64,000 bases of DNA from Thiohalocapsa sp. (GCA_021736785.1 JAIPFF010000001.1:171878-235877), one strand, 5' to 3'; counted from the first letter of the stretch, positions 18,117 to 27,378 are shown. Program-made: numbers and translations. Notes: generated from the sequence alone by a model not told the origin.

Positions 18117-20486
18117 ATGACGTTCACAGTTCAGGATCGGGCCAAGAGCAACGGGACCGATGCTCCGTTGACGCTGGCGCTCGCGGGTAATCCGAATTGC
18201 GGCAAATCGGCATTGTTCAATGCGCTCACCGGTATCCGCCAGACCACGGGCAACTGGCCCGGCGTCACGGTGGAGCGCAAGGAAGGCCGCTACGAGCTCG
18301 ACGGCCGGGCAGTGCGCGTGATCGACCTGCCGGGGATCTACGCCCTCGATGCGGATTCGCTCGATGAGCGGGTCACTCGCGACTATCTGCTTTCCAGAGA
18401 CGCCCACCTGATCGTCAACGTCGTCGACGCCTGCAACCTCGAGCGCAACCTCTACATGACGGTGCAGCTGCTCGAGATGGGCGTGCCGATCGTCGTCGCC
18501 CTGAACATGATGGACATTGCACGCAAGCGCGGCATTACCATCGACGTGCCGCTGCTCGCCGAGGAACTGGGCTGCCCGGTCGTGCCGGTGGTTGCGGTGA
18601 CCAAAGAGGGCGTCACCGAGCTGAATGCGCGCGCGCTGGCCGTGGCGCAGGGCAGGGAGCGTGGCGGTTTTCCGCTGGCGCAGGAGGATATCGTCGACCA
18701 AGCCGTGGCCGAGCTCGCGCCGGCGTGCATCGCCCAAGGCGGCGAGACCAATGCACGCTGGCTTGCGCTGAAGCTGTTGGAGGGCGATGCGCTCGCCGCC
18801 GGCCCGGTCGACGAGGCCGTGCTCGAGCGGGTGCACCACTGGCGGCGGGCCATCGCCGAGCGTTCCGGCGAGGACGCCGATCTGCGCATCGCCGACACCC
18901 GTTTCGGTCACGCCCATGCGTTGGCGCGGCGGGTGGTGCATCAGCGCGGGCGTGCCGGGCGTACGGTGTCAGACGCCATCGATCGAGTCGTGCTCAGCCG
19001 GGCTTGGGGTATCCCGCTGTTCCTGCTGATGATGTACTTGATGTTCGTCTTCACCATCAATGTCGGCGGAGCCTTCATCGATTTCTTCGACGGCGCGGCA
19101 AGCGCGCTTTTCGTGGACGGTCTCGGCACGCTGTTGAGCGGGCTCGGCGCGCCCGATCTGGTGCGGTTGCTGCTCGCAGACGGTGTCGGCGGCGGCCTGA
19201 CCGTGGTGGCGACCTTCATTCCGATCATCGCGAGCCTCTACATCTTTTTGTCGGCGCTCGAGGATTCCGGCTATATGGCGCGCGCGGCCTTCGTCATGGA
19301 TCGCTTCATGCGCTCCATCGGCCTGCCCGGCAAGGCCTTCGTGCCGCTGATCGTCGGCTTCGGCTGCAATGTGCCTGCGGTCATGGCCACGCGTACGTTG
19401 GAGAACGAGCGCGAGCGCAAGCTGACGATCCTGATGAACCCGTTTATGTCCTGCGGCGCGCGGCTGCCCGTGTATGTGCTGTTCGCGGCCGCGTTTTTCC
19501 CCCAATCGGGGCAGAACGTGGTCTTTGCGCTCTATCTGACCGGCATCGCGGTGGCGCTGCTGACCGGGCTGGTGATGAAGCGCACGCTGCTGGCGGGCAC
19601 CAGCACCGGCTTCATGATGGAGTTGCCGCCCTACCACTTACCGACGCTGCGCGGCGTGCTGCTGCGCACATGGGACCGGGTACGGCTGTTCCTGCGCGAG
19701 GCCGGACGGGTGATCGTCGTTATGGTCGTGGCGTTGAACCTCCTCGGCGCCATCGGCACCGACGGCAGCATCGGCGAGACCGACAGCGATGCGTCCGTGC
19801 TCGCCGCCGCCAGCCGCGCCGCGACCCCGCTGTTCGCGCCCATGGGGATCGATGAGGACAACTGGCCTGCCGTGCTCGGCGTCATCTCCGGGGTGCTCGC
19901 GAAGGAGATCATCGTCGGCACGCTGGATGCGCTGTATGGACGCATCGCCGCGGACGAAGCCCCCGAGGAGGCGGCGGATGACTTCTCGCTCGGCGCCGCG
20001 CTCGCGGCGGCGGCGGCGACGGTGCCGGACAATTTGGCCGCGTTGGGTGCGAGCTTTGTCGATCCGCTCGGGCTGCGGGTCGGCGATCTCGACGACCGCG
20101 AGGCCATCGCCGCCGAGCAGGCGATTACCGCCGGCACCTTCGGCGCCATGGAGGCCCGTTTCGACGGGCGTATCGGCGCCTTCGCCTACTTGCTGTTCGT
20201 GCTGCTCTACTTCCCCTGCGTGGCCACCATCGCCGCCATCGTGCGCGAGGCGGGCGCCGCATGGGCCGGTTTCGTCGCCGTTTGGACCACCGGTATCGCC
20301 TACATCGGCGCGACCTTCTTCTACCAGGCCGCGACCTTCGAGCGACACCCGGTTACATCGTCGGCTTGGATGCTGACGCTGTCGCTGCTGTTGTTGGCCG
20401 TGTTCGCGGGTCTGCGCATTTGGGCAAGGCGCGGCGCCGGGCGCGAGTTGATGGAGCGCACGCCGCTGGCCGACGGACCGGCATGA
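18117..20486 (+). CDS. feoB: ferrous iron transporter FeoB
   Basis: This is the inner-membrane Fe2+ permease with an N-terminal GTPase. The 789 residues show G1 AGNPNCGKSALFNALTG near residue 22, a switch region TTGNWPGVTVERK, G3 DLPGIY and G4 ALNMMD. A helical spacer and two Gate-type membrane regions follow, with conserved segments YMARAAFVMDRFMRSIGLPGK (split here as motif positions 389-410), GFGCNVPAVMATRT and NPFMSCGARLPVY. The ATG at 18117 directly precedes the G-domain; an in-frame TTG at 18099 is less likely. The 217 bases after the stop contain no FeoC-like frame. Confidence 0.96.
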   Translation: MTFTVQDRAKSNGTDAPLTLALAGNPNCGKSALFNALTGIRQTTGNWPGVTVERKEGRYELDGRAVRVIDLPGIYALDADSLDERVTRDYLLSRDAHLIVNVVDACNLERNLYMTVQLLEMGVPIVVALNMMDIARKRGITIDVPLLAEELGCPVVPVVAVTKEGVTELNARALAVAQGRERGGFPLAQEDIVDQAVAELAPACIAQGGETNARWLALKLLEGDALAAGPVDEAVLERVHHWRRAIAERSGEDADLRIADTRFGHAHALARRVVHQRGRAGRTVSDAIDRVVLSRAWGIPLFLLMMYLMFVFTINVGGAFIDFFDGAASALFVDGLGTLLSGLGAPDLVRLLLADGVGGGLTVVATFIPIIASLYIFLSALEDSGYMARAAFVMDRFMRSIGLPGKAFVPLIVGFGCNVPAVMATRTLENERERKLTILMNPFMSCGARLPVYVLFAAAFFPQSGQNVVFALYLTGIAVALLTGLVMKRTLLAGTSTGFMMELPPYHLPTLRGVLLRTWDRVRLFLREAGRVIVVMVVALNLLGAIGTDGSIGETDSDASVLAAASRAATPLFAPMGIDEDNWPAVLGVISGVLAKEIIVGTLDALYGRIAADEAPEEAADDFSLGAALAAAAATVPDNLAALGASFVDPLGLRVGDLDDREAIAAEQAITAGTFGAMEARFDGRIGAFAYLLFVLLYFPCVATIAAIVREAGAAWAGFVAVWTTGIAYIGATFFYQAATFERHPVTSSAWMLTLSLLLLAVFAGLRIWARRGAGRELMERTPLADGPA

Positions 20487-20703
20487 CCCGTGTGCGGCGA
20501 CGGGTGACCCGGCCGAGCCCTCCGCGGAGCGTCGCGCCGGTATCGCGCCGCATCTCCACGATACGCGGGACGGAGCGCGCCCGACACGCCGTCTGTGCAT
20601 CGGGGGCTCGTCGAGCGGATGCCGGCCCCGCGGACCCGGGCCGGGCGCGGTCGCCGCAGACCGGGTGCGTTGCAGTCGTATCGCCGGCCTGACGTTGTCG
20701 CCG

Positions 20704-22116
20704 TCAGCCTTCCGGCGGCAGGCCCTTGCCTGGATTGAGAATGCCGTTGGGGTCGAATTGGTGCTTGATGCCGCGCATCAGGCGCAGCGCCGCGGGATCG
20801 AGCTCGCGGGCGACGAAGTCCCGCTTCTCCAAGCCCACACCGTGCTCGCCCGAGAGCGTGCCGCCGAGGGCGACCACCAAATCGAACACCGCGCTCAAGC
20901 AATGCTCGGCCCGCGCCATCTCGTGCGCATCGTCCGGATTGACCAGCAGGTTGACGTGAATGTTGCCGTTGCCCGCGTGACCGAAGTTGACGATGCGGAT
21001 GGCCATATCTCGCGACAGGCGGTCGAGCCCATCGATGAACTCCGCCATGCGTGAGACGGGGACGACGACGTCCTCGTTGATCTTTTTGGGCGCCACGTGC
21101 CGCAGGGCTGGCGACAGCGCCTTGCGGGTGCGCCACAGGGCGTTGACTTCCGCCTGATCCGCGGCCACGGACAATTCCAGCAGTCCGTCGTTTCGGGACG
21201 CGGCGCCGACGGCCGCGGCGGCGGCCGCGACACAGTCCGCCGGGCCGTCGACCTCGATCATCAGCAGCGCGCCGGTTTCGCCGGGCACGCGCAGATCGGA
21301 GAAGCGCCGTACCATGTCGATGGCCGCCGCGTCCATGAACTCCAGTGCGCAGGGGGTCACCGGCTGCGCCATGATCGCCGCAACCGCGGCGGCAGCGCTA
21401 TGGATGTCGCGGTAGGTGGCGCGCAAGGTGCGCTTTGCCTCGGCCAGCGGCGTCAGCTTCAGCGTTGCCTCTGTGATCAGTGCCAGCGTGCCCTCGGAGC
21501 CGATAATCAATCGGGTCAGGTCGTAGCCAACAACGCCTTTGGTGGTCATGACGCCGGTACGGATGGGCTCGCCGGCCCCGGTGACTGCGCTCAATCCGAG
21601 TGTGTTCTCGCGCGGCGTGCCGTATTTCACGGCGCGCGGCCCGGCCGAGTTGTAGGCCAGGTTACCGCCGACGGTGCAGACCGATGCGCTGGTGGGATCC
21701 GGCGGCCAGAAAAAGCCGTGCTCTGCCACGGCGCGCTGCAGTTGCTCGTTGACGACGCCGGGCTCCACCCTGGCCAGCCGATTGGCGGGGTCGATATCCA
21801 GTATCCGGTTCATGCGCTCGAAGGCGAGCACGATGCCGTCGCGCTCGGGTACGGTCGCGCCGGTAGTGCCGGTGCCGAGACCGCGTGCCGCGACCGGAAT
21901 ACGGTGTTCGTTGCAAAGGCTGATGACGGCTGCCACCTGCTCGGCGTTGCCGACAAAGGCGACGGCCTGCGGAAGTGCCTGCCTTCGGCTGTTGTCGTAG
22001 CCGTAGGGCCAGCAGTCGGCGGGCTCGCTCAGCAGTGCGTCGCGCCCGACGACGTCGCGCAGCCTGCGCGCGACTGCATCCGGGAGCCTAGGTGCCTTTG
22101 GTTTTGGGCTCGACAT
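20704..22116 (-). CDS. FAD-linked oxidase, GlcD / D-lactate dehydrogenase family
   Basis: This encodes a 470-residue flavoprotein of the VAO/PCMH superfamily that oxidises 2-hydroxy acids. FAD-binding segments are RGLGTGTTGATVP, GGNLAYNSAGPRAVKYG and GYDLTRLIIGSEGTL. The C-terminal cap holds the metal/substrate motifs HAGNGNIHVN and SGEHGVGLEKRDF near the end. D-lactate or glycolate are the usual substrates, but the exact one cannot be decided and no GlcE/GlcF partners are adjacent. Its start overlaps the last 29 bases of the dolP gene, so the two are probably translationally coupled. Confidence 0.88.
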   Translation of the reverse strand: MSSPKPKAPRLPDAVARRLRDVVGRDALLSEPADCWPYGYDNSRRQALPQAVAFVGNAEQVAAVISLCNEHRIPVAARGLGTGTTGATVPERDGIVLAFERMNRILDIDPANRLARVEPGVVNEQLQRAVAEHGFFWPPDPTSASVCTVGGNLAYNSAGPRAVKYGTPRENTLGLSAVTGAGEPIRTGVMTTKGVVGYDLTRLIIGSEGTLALITEATLKLTPLAEAKRTLRATYRDIHSAAAAVAAIMAQPVTPCALEFMDAAAIDMVRRFSDLRVPGETGALLMIEVDGPADCVAAAAAAVGAASRNDGLLELSVAADQAEVNALWRTRKALSPALRHVAPKKINEDVVVPVSRMAEFIDGLDRLSRDMAIRIVNFGHAGNGNIHVNLLVNPDDAHEMARAEHCLSAVFDLVVALGGTLSGEHGVGLEKRDFVARELDPAALRLMRGIKHQFDPNGILNPGKGLPPEG

Positions 22117-22714
22117 ACTCGAAAATCTTAACTACGCGGGCGACTCCGGGGATGCGGCGGACCCTCTCCGCGGTGGCGTCACCCTCCTCCGGCGAGACCA
22201 GGCCCATCAGGTAGACCACCGCGTCGTCGGTGACGACCTTGACACGCAGGGCGTCGAAGTTGGGGAGATCGATGGCCTGTATGGCGAGCTTCGCGCGCGA
22301 CGTCAGGTAAGAATCCTGCGCTATGCGGGACAGGCTGAGGCCGGGGCCGACCGCGACCTCGTTGTAGACCCGCCGCACCTTGGGCAGTTCACTGATGCGC
22401 TGGGCATAACGCTCGCGAACCGCCTCGGTGTCGGCACGGCCGGTGATCAGCGCGGCGTAGTTGTAGCTGGTGACACTGAACTGGCCGCCGAGGCGGAATT
22501 CGCGGTCGCGAAGATAGATCTCGCGCGCGCGGAGCTCTATCCATTCGTCGTCGAGGACGGTTTTCTCGTCCCGGCGGTCGTAGACGACGGCGGCCCCATA
22601 GGTGGTACCGACAACGACCGCCGGTGCGCAGCCCGTCAGCGCGGGAACGGATAGGAACGCCGCGAGTATTGCGGCGATGGGCAGCGTCAGCGGCAGGGGC
22701 AGGGATCTGATCAA
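22088..22714 (-). CDS. dolP: BON-domain outer-membrane lipoprotein DolP (YraP)
   Basis: This encodes a 208-residue lipoprotein with two BON domains that supports outer-membrane integrity. The signal peptide runs to lipobox ALTGC at about residues 25-29. BON1 covers roughly 70-125 and BON2 125-195 (VKVVTDDAVVYLMGLVSPEEG), with the typical VYNEVAVG linker. The start is a TTG whose last two bases are shared with the yraN stop (TTGA), placed exactly like the ATGA overlaps elsewhere. The order lpoA-yraN-dolP follows E. coli, but diaA is missing from between yraN and dolP. Confidence 0.9.
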   Translation of the reverse strand: MIRSLPLPLTLPIAAILAAFLSVPALTGCAPAVVVGTTYGAAVVYDRRDEKTVLDDEWIELRAREIYLRDREFRLGGQFSVTSYNYAALITGRADTEAVRERYAQRISELPKVRRVYNEVAVGPGLSLSRIAQDSYLTSRAKLAIQAIDLPNFDALRVKVVTDDAVVYLMGLVSPEEGDATAERVRRIPGVARVVKIFEYVEPKTKGT

Positions 22715-23082
22715 CTGAAGGCTCCGTCGAAGGCGTTCTGAATCCACTCTATCCGGTTGCCCGCGCCGATGGCGACGACATCGAAACGGCACGGCAAATC
22801 GATCGGGCTTCGCTGCAGAAAGAAGGCCGCGGCAGCGATCAAGCGCCCACGCTTGCGGTGGCCGATACTGGCGGCGGCGCCGCCGAAGCGCTCGCTGCGG
22901 CGGTAGCGGACCTCGACGAAGACCAATGTCTGCGCATCGCGCATGACCAGATCGACCTCGCCCAACCGACAGCGCACATTATGCGCCACAAGACGCAGGC
23001 CCTGCGATTCCAGGTATCGGCGTGCCAGCTGCTCCTTTTGCGCGCCGACCTGCGCGGTGGCGCCGCGGCGTTGCTCCGCCAC
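22711..23082 (-). CDS. yraN: UPF0102 endonuclease-like protein YraN
   Basis: This encodes 123 residues of the UPF0102 family, a restriction-endonuclease-like fold. The conserved core GEVDLVMRD...LVFVEVRYRRSERFG carries the D-x(n)-E-x-K-like metal site pattern, with Arg where many homologues have Lys. The N-terminal helix AQKEQLARRYLESQGL is typical. Biological role is not established. It sits between lpoA and dolP, as in E. coli. Confidence 0.9.
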   Translation of the reverse strand: MAEQRRGATAQVGAQKEQLARRYLESQGLRLVAHNVRCRLGEVDLVMRDAQTLVFVEVRYRRSERFGGAAASIGHRKRGRLIAAAAFFLQRSPIDLPCRFDVVAIGAGNRIEWIQNAFDGAFS

Positions 23083-23129
23083 GCCCTAGTGCCGTCCGCG
23101 GCCCGCGCGGCGGTGCTTGCCTTTCGCCG

Positions 23130-25010
23130 TCATTGTGGCGCTCCGGCGTCGGGCGCCGCGCTCGACGCCGACTCGGCTTCGATGGTATCCGCCACCTCCG
23201 GTCCGGACGGGGTGAACTTGGCGAGCACCAGCTGCCGGCGAACCTGCCCGAGGGAATCGACATTGAGACCGCCGGTCTCGCCGGGGAAGAAGATGCCGGG
23301 GCTATTACCCATGTCGGCGATCCGCGGCGCCAAGCGATAGCCGTCGATGCCCATCGCGTAGAGTCTCGCGAGCGGGCCGTTCACATTCGGGAGCTTGTCG
23401 CGCAGGGCCTTGCGCGACAGCGCGTCGCTGCGCTCGGTATCCAGAATCCATGGGATGTCGACCAGATACAGCCCCGATAGTGCCGCGTCGCGGGTGGGAT
23501 TGAAGTCGCCGTCGTAGACATGGGACGTGGCGACCACCGGCATGCGGGCGTCGGCCTCGCGCAGCGAGCCATAGAGCGGGACGGCATCCTGTACACCGGA
23601 TACAAGGAAAACGAAATCCGCATCGCCTGCGCTCAGCAGCGCATTGGCGGAGACGCCATAGCTGCTGTCGCCGGGCGGGTAAGCGCGCTGGCCAGCGACT
23701 TTCCCGCCGAGACTGCGCCACTGAGTACGGAATGCATCGCGCATCCGCTCGCCCCACGGCCCTTGCGGGTACAGCAGCGCGGCGGAGCGCAGACCGGACG
23801 CATGGGCGTAGTTGGCGACGTTGATGGCCTCGTCTTCGGGCGCGAGCGAGAATTGATAGAGATTTTCCGTGGCCGCGCCGCCGGTCCGATTCAGTGCCAG
23901 TGTCGGTACCGGCAGCGAGGAACGTCGCGCGAGCTCGCCGACGGAAGATTTCTCGAGCGGACCGAGCACCAAATCGCTGCCGCCGTCGACACCCCGATCG
24001 AAGGCGCTGCCGACGCTGCCGGTGCTGTTGCGAAATTGCAGTTGCGGGCGCTGGCCGCTGCGATCTGCATCATAGGCGGCTTGCACGCCATCCTTGATGG
24101 CCTCGCCCGCGACGCCGAAGCGTCCCCCCGTGGGCAGCAAAACCAAGACTTCCATGCCTGCCGGATAGCCCCCGGCCAGCGTGTTGTAGTAAGCCTCGGA
24201 TAAACCGGGCAGCGCCGGATGTCCGCCACGGCCGGAGCGCCACTTGCGGAAATCGGCATCCAGCTGCGGTGTTTTCGCCCCGTGACCGCTGAACAGCCGA
24301 GCTAATTCAACCCAGCCCTGCATGCGCCCGCGGCTGGTCCGTTCGGCCTCGGCGAGCCCGCCGCGCCCGAGCGTCGACAGCGTGAAGAGCAACGAGACCT
24401 GATTGTCCAGGCGCGCCGCCGGATCGTTCGTGAGCAGCTTGTCGAGCTCGTCGAGCCGTTCGGCCGCGGCCAGCGGTTGACCGTTCAGGCGGTAGGCGGC
24501 GGCCTGGGTGCCGAGATAGCGGGCCTTCAGGTCGGACGGCAGGGCTGATTTGTTGACGCGATCGAGCTTGGCGATGGCTTCACCGGCGCGCCCGCGCTGT
24601 AATGCAACTTCGGCCTCCAGCATGAGTACCAGCTCGCGCTGGCTGGACGTAAGGCTGCCGCGGCCGATCTCGGCGAGCACGCGGTCCGCGTCGGCCGGCT
24701 TGCCGGCCTGCAACAGCGCTTCGGCGGCATTGAGCCGAAGCTGCTCTTTCGCCGGAGAGACGGCGTCTTCGGCCAAAGCGAGGTAGGCCTCGGCCGCCTT
24801 TTCCGGCTCGCCGCTCTGTTCCAGGCCACGCGCCTTGCCGAGCGGCGCCGCGGGTACATCGGCAAGCACGCGCTGCTCGTCTCGGACCGGGTCGATGGTG
24901 CAGCCCGCGAGCAGCAGGGCCAACAAAAGACCGAAGAGCGCCGGAGCGGCGCCGCAAAGCGGAGTGTCGCCTGTTCCCGAAGCTTGAAAGCTGTACGTCT
25001 GCTGCGGCAT
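23130..25010 (-). CDS. lpoA: LpoA-type lipoprotein activator of PBP1a
   Basis: This is an outer-membrane lipoprotein that reaches through the periplasm to activate the synthase PBP1A. About 626 residues: signal peptide with lipobox LLLAGC near residue 33; a helical TPR-like N-terminal half (AAEALLQAGKPADADRVL, GRAGEAIAKLDRV and similar); then a C-terminal periplasmic-binding-protein-like domain (VLVLLPTGGRFGVAGEAIKDG, LGPLEKSSVGELAR, GIDGYRLAPRIADM). The ATG at 25010 is preceded by GGAG at six bases; another ATG at 25022 would add four residues. It is divergent from rsmI with under 50 bases between the starts. Confidence 0.9.
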   Translation of the reverse strand: MPQQTYSFQASGTGDTPLCGAAPALFGLLLALLLAGCTIDPVRDEQRVLADVPAAPLGKARGLEQSGEPEKAAEAYLALAEDAVSPAKEQLRLNAAEALLQAGKPADADRVLAEIGRGSLTSSQRELVLMLEAEVALQRGRAGEAIAKLDRVNKSALPSDLKARYLGTQAAAYRLNGQPLAAAERLDELDKLLTNDPAARLDNQVSLLFTLSTLGRGGLAEAERTSRGRMQGWVELARLFSGHGAKTPQLDADFRKWRSGRGGHPALPGLSEAYYNTLAGGYPAGMEVLVLLPTGGRFGVAGEAIKDGVQAAYDADRSGQRPQLQFRNSTGSVGSAFDRGVDGGSDLVLGPLEKSSVGELARRSSLPVPTLALNRTGGAATENLYQFSLAPEDEAINVANYAHASGLRSAALLYPQGPWGERMRDAFRTQWRSLGGKVAGQRAYPPGDSSYGVSANALLSAGDADFVFLVSGVQDAVPLYGSLREADARMPVVATSHVYDGDFNPTRDAALSGLYLVDIPWILDTERSDALSRKALRDKLPNVNGPLARLYAMGIDGYRLAPRIADMGNSPGIFFPGETGGLNVDSLGQVRRQLVLAKFTPSGPEVADTIEAESASSAAPDAGAPQ

Positions 25011-25056
25011 TACCGTCTCCATAGCCAGAGCAAAAATTGCTTGTTGAGGATTGGAA

Positions 25057-25917
25057 GTGACTGAAAAATCGGGGGTACTATACGTCGTGGCCACGCCCAT
25101 GGGAAATCTGGGCGACATCACGCATCGTGCCTGTCGGGTGCTCGCCGACGTGGATCTGATCGCCTGCGAGGACACGCGCCACAGTCGCGTGCTGCTCGGC
25201 CATCTCGGCATCGACGCGTCGCTGATCAGCTACCACGAGCATAACGAGGCGCAGATGCTGCCGCGTCTGTTGGGGCTGCTTGCCGAGGGCAAGCACATCG
25301 CATTGATCAGCGATGCAGGAACGCCGCTGATCAATGATCCCGGTTACGTGCTTGTGCGCGCCGCGCGCGAGCGGGGCCTTGCGGTGGCACCGATTCCGGG
25401 CCCGAGTGCCGTCACCTGCGCGCTGTCCGCGGCAGGGCTTCCGAGCGACCGCTTTTTGTTTGTCGGTTTCCCGCCGCGCGGGGAGCAGGCGCGGCGGACA
25501 TGGCTCGCGTCGCTGGCCCGGGAGCCCGGCACGCTGATCTGCTACGAGAGCGGCCGTCGCGCGGCGGCGACGCTGTCGGACTTGGCGGATGTGCTCGGGC
25601 CGCGCCGGGCCGTAGTCGCGCGCGAGCTGACCAAGCGCTTCGAAACGTTTTTGGCTGCGGACTTGCCGGCGCTTGCTGCACGTGTCGCGGAAGATGCCGA
25701 GCAGCAACTCGGCGAGTTGGTCATCTTGATCGAGGGCGACCTGCGTGCCGACGCCGAGCGCGACGACGAGCACCAGCGCACGATCCTGCGCATACTGGCG
25801 GAAGAATTACCGCTGAAGCAGGCGGTCGCGTTGACCGCCCGGATCACGGGCGGCAACCGCAATCGTCTGTATAAGGAAGCGCTGACCGCGCGCGACGCGG
25901 GCAGCGACAGCGAGTGA
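25057..25917 (+). CDS. rsmI: 16S rRNA (cytidine1402-2'-O)-methyltransferase RsmI
   Basis: This 2'-O-methylates C1402 of 16S rRNA. It is a tetrapyrrole-methylase-fold enzyme of 286 residues with LYVVATPMGNLGDITHRA at the N-terminus, CEDTRHSRVLLGHLGI, LISDAGTPLINDPG and PIPGPSAVTCALSAAGL. A GTG at 25057 follows GAGGA by six bases and is chosen over the TTG at 25051. Its position back-to-back with lpoA and just upstream of rnpB matches other gammaproteobacteria. Confidence 0.95.
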   Translation: MTEKSGVLYVVATPMGNLGDITHRACRVLADVDLIACEDTRHSRVLLGHLGIDASLISYHEHNEAQMLPRLLGLLAEGKHIALISDAGTPLINDPGYVLVRAARERGLAVAPIPGPSAVTCALSAAGLPSDRFLFVGFPPRGEQARRTWLASLAREPGTLICYESGRRAAATLSDLADVLGPRRAVVARELTKRFETFLAADLPALAARVAEDAEQQLGELVILIEGDLRADAERDDEHQRTILRILAEELPLKQAVALTARITGGNRNRLYKEALTARDAGSDSE

Positions 25918-25964
25918 CGGGCGTATCGCGCCGCTGGCGGCGCTCGGGCCGATTGGGCCCGGCA

Positions 25965-25993
25965 TTGGCACGGCGAGCCGCCGGCGCTACACT
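25965..25993 (+). promoter_or_regulatory. sigma70 promoter of rnpB
   Basis: TTGGCA (25965-25970) and TACACT (25988-25993) are separated by exactly 17 bases and end about nine bases before the first base of the RNase P RNA. Five and four of six consensus positions match. Placement relative to a known RNA 5' end makes this one of the more secure promoters in the window. Confidence 0.75.
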
Positions 25994-26002
25994 GGCCGGT
26001 TA

Positions 26003-26370
26003 GGGAGTCGGCCAGGCAGCCGCTCCCCGGCTTCGGCCGGGGGGAGGAAAGTCCGGGCTCCGCAGGGCAGGGTGCCAGGTAACGCCTGGGGGGCGCGAGC
26101 CTACGGAAAGTGCCACAGAAAACAGACCGCCTAAGCCGCGCAAGCGGCCGGTAAGGGTGAAAAGGTGCGGTAAGAGCGCACCGCGCCGGTGGCAACACGC
26201 GGCGGCACGGTAAACCCCACCCGGAGCAAGACCAAATAGGGGAGCATGTGGCCTCGCGCCGCATCCCGCGGCCCGCGGGCGCTCCCGGGTAGGTCGCTAG
26301 AGGCGCGCGGCGACGCGCGCACGAGATGAATGGCTGCCCAAGACAGAACCCGGCTTATCGGCCGGCTCCC
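26003..26370 (+). ncRNA. rnpB: RNase P RNA, bacterial type A
   Basis: This is the catalytic RNA of RNase P, which trims tRNA 5' leaders. The universal core is present: GAGGAAAGTCCGGGCTCC near 26043, AGGGTGCCAGGTAACGCCTGG, GAAAGTGCCACAGAAAACAG, GGGTGAAAAGGTGCGGTAAGA split across 26155-26178, GGCAACACGCG, GTAAACCCCACCCGGAGCAA and the 3' AGACAGAACCCGGCTTATCGG. The 5' GGGAGTCGGCC pairs with the 3' GGCCGGCTCCC to close helix P1, which sets both ends. It lies between rsmI and mraZ. Confidence 0.97.
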
Positions 26371-26808
26371 GCTCTATTCCTCGGGCGATCGTTCGGCAAT
26401 GCGCCGCCCCGCCGGGCGCTGCCGTCCGAGCGACCCTTTTTGCCGGCTGCCGCGGCCGTTACGCGCGGCGCCGGCTGATCCGTAGCGGATTTCGAGACAT
26501 TGCCGGCTTGGTCGGCGCGTGTCCTTGCGACCGGCGCGATCCGCGGCGCCCCTGCCTGTCCCCCCGCTTGCGCGGCGCGCCCTTCCATACAGACTGAAGG
26601 GCTTTAACGGTCGTTTCTTGGCATGACCTCCGGCGGTCGGCGACCAACGGCGCTTGCCTTGTAGGGGCTCTGCGCAACCTATTCTAGTTTTGACTGTAAA
26701 AAACCCCTATAGAAGGTTGAATTGAGTCGGGTTCCACTTTGGGGTTCCGGCCGTCAAGGGATCTTCCTAAGTTTCTGACAAGCAACGCTGAATTCTCCCC
26801 CTAAGGCC
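26371..26808 (+). other. 438-base spacer between rnpB and the dcw promoter
   Basis: No gene was found. A GC-rich segment able to fold (GCGCC at 26401 with GGCGC at 26415, and flanking partly complementary arms) runs up to CCCTTTTT at about 26435 and could terminate rnpB transcription. The second half is AT-richer, with TTGACT at 26690 and several AT runs, but no hexamer pair with proper spacing there is convincing. Confidence 0.45.
26380..26441 (+). terminator. possible rnpB terminator
   Basis: An imperfect GC-rich hairpin (outer arms GGGCGATCG/CGAGCGACCC with mismatches, inner GCGCC/GGCGC) is followed by TTTTT. The pairing is imperfect, so this is tentative. Confidence 0.35.
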
Positions 26809-26837
26809 TTGACCAACCGCAAGTCGTCTCCTAAGAT
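26809..26837 (+). promoter_or_regulatory. promoter of the dcw cluster (Pmra)
   Basis: TTGACC (26809-26814), a 17-base spacer and TAAGAT (26832-26837) form a strong sigma70 promoter with a start point near 26844, giving a leader of about 53 bases before the mraZ start. Four MraZ-type repeats follow at once. It should drive mraZ, rsmH, ftsL, ftsI and probably most of the cluster. Confidence 0.75.
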
Positions 26838-26848
26838 CGCTGCAGAAG

Positions 26849-26888
26849 TGGGGGATCATGGTGACTGGTGGTGCACGGTGGGGAGCCT
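26849..26888 (+). promoter_or_regulatory. MraZ operator: four TGGKG repeats at 10-base spacing
   Basis: TGGGG, TGGTG, TGGTG and TGGGG begin at 26849, 26859, 26869 and 26879, exactly 10 bases apart, just downstream of the Pmra -10 element and before mraZ. E. coli MraZ is known to bind three TGGG direct repeats separated by short spacers in its own promoter region. The number, phase and place here strongly suggest autoregulation of the cluster by MraZ. Confidence 0.85.
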
Positions 26889-26896
26889 AGCAGTCT

Positions 26897-27349
26897 TTGT
26901 TCCGGGGTACGCATTTTCTCAATCTCGATGCCAAGGGGCGGCTTGCCATCCCGGCCTCCCAGCGGGCGTTGCTGGCCGAGTACTGCGATTCTCGGCTGAT
27001 CGTGACCGCAGACCCACAGCGTTGTCTCATCGTGTACCCGGAGCCGCACTTCGAGGCGGTGGAGAAGAAGCTCAACGAGAAGCCGGCGATGAACGCCGCC
27101 GTTCGGGCGCTGACGCGCGTGATTATCGGCTACGCCACGTCCGCGACGCTGGATGCCCAAGGCCGAATCTTGATCAGCCCTGCCCAACGCGAATTCGCGG
27201 GCTTAACCAAAGAGGTGGCGCTGGTCGGCGTCGGAAACCGCTACGAGTTGTGGGATGAAAAGGTCTGGCAAAAGACTTTGAGAGAAGCAGAGGAGATAGG
27301 CCTGGAGGCCCTTGCGGCCGATCCGAATATGGCCGACTTCTCGCTATAG
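26897..27349 (+). CDS. mraZ: transcriptional regulator MraZ
   Basis: This is an AbrB-fold DNA-binding regulator that represses the dcw operon. It has 150 residues with two SpoVT-AbrB-like halves: [19 protein letters not shown] at the N-terminus and [21 protein letters not shown] from about residue 82, each with the D-x-x-G-R signature. The start is a TTG at 26897, because the family always begins at M-F-R-G and no ATG or GTG lies at that point. TTG may limit its level. It is the first gene of the cluster, directly after its presumed operator. Confidence 0.95.
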   Translation: MFRGTHFLNLDAKGRLAIPASQRALLAEYCDSRLIVTADPQRCLIVYPEPHFEAVEKKLNEKPAMNAAVRALTRVIIGYATSATLDAQGRILISPAQREFAGLTKEVALVGVGNRYELWDEKVWQKTLREAEEIGLEALAADPNMADFSL

Positions 27350-27378
27350 CCGAAGAACAAACAAAGAACAGGTCACGC

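Noticed and set aside
20487..20703. feoC after feoB
   Set aside because: No short frame with a winged-helix pattern was found in the spacer.
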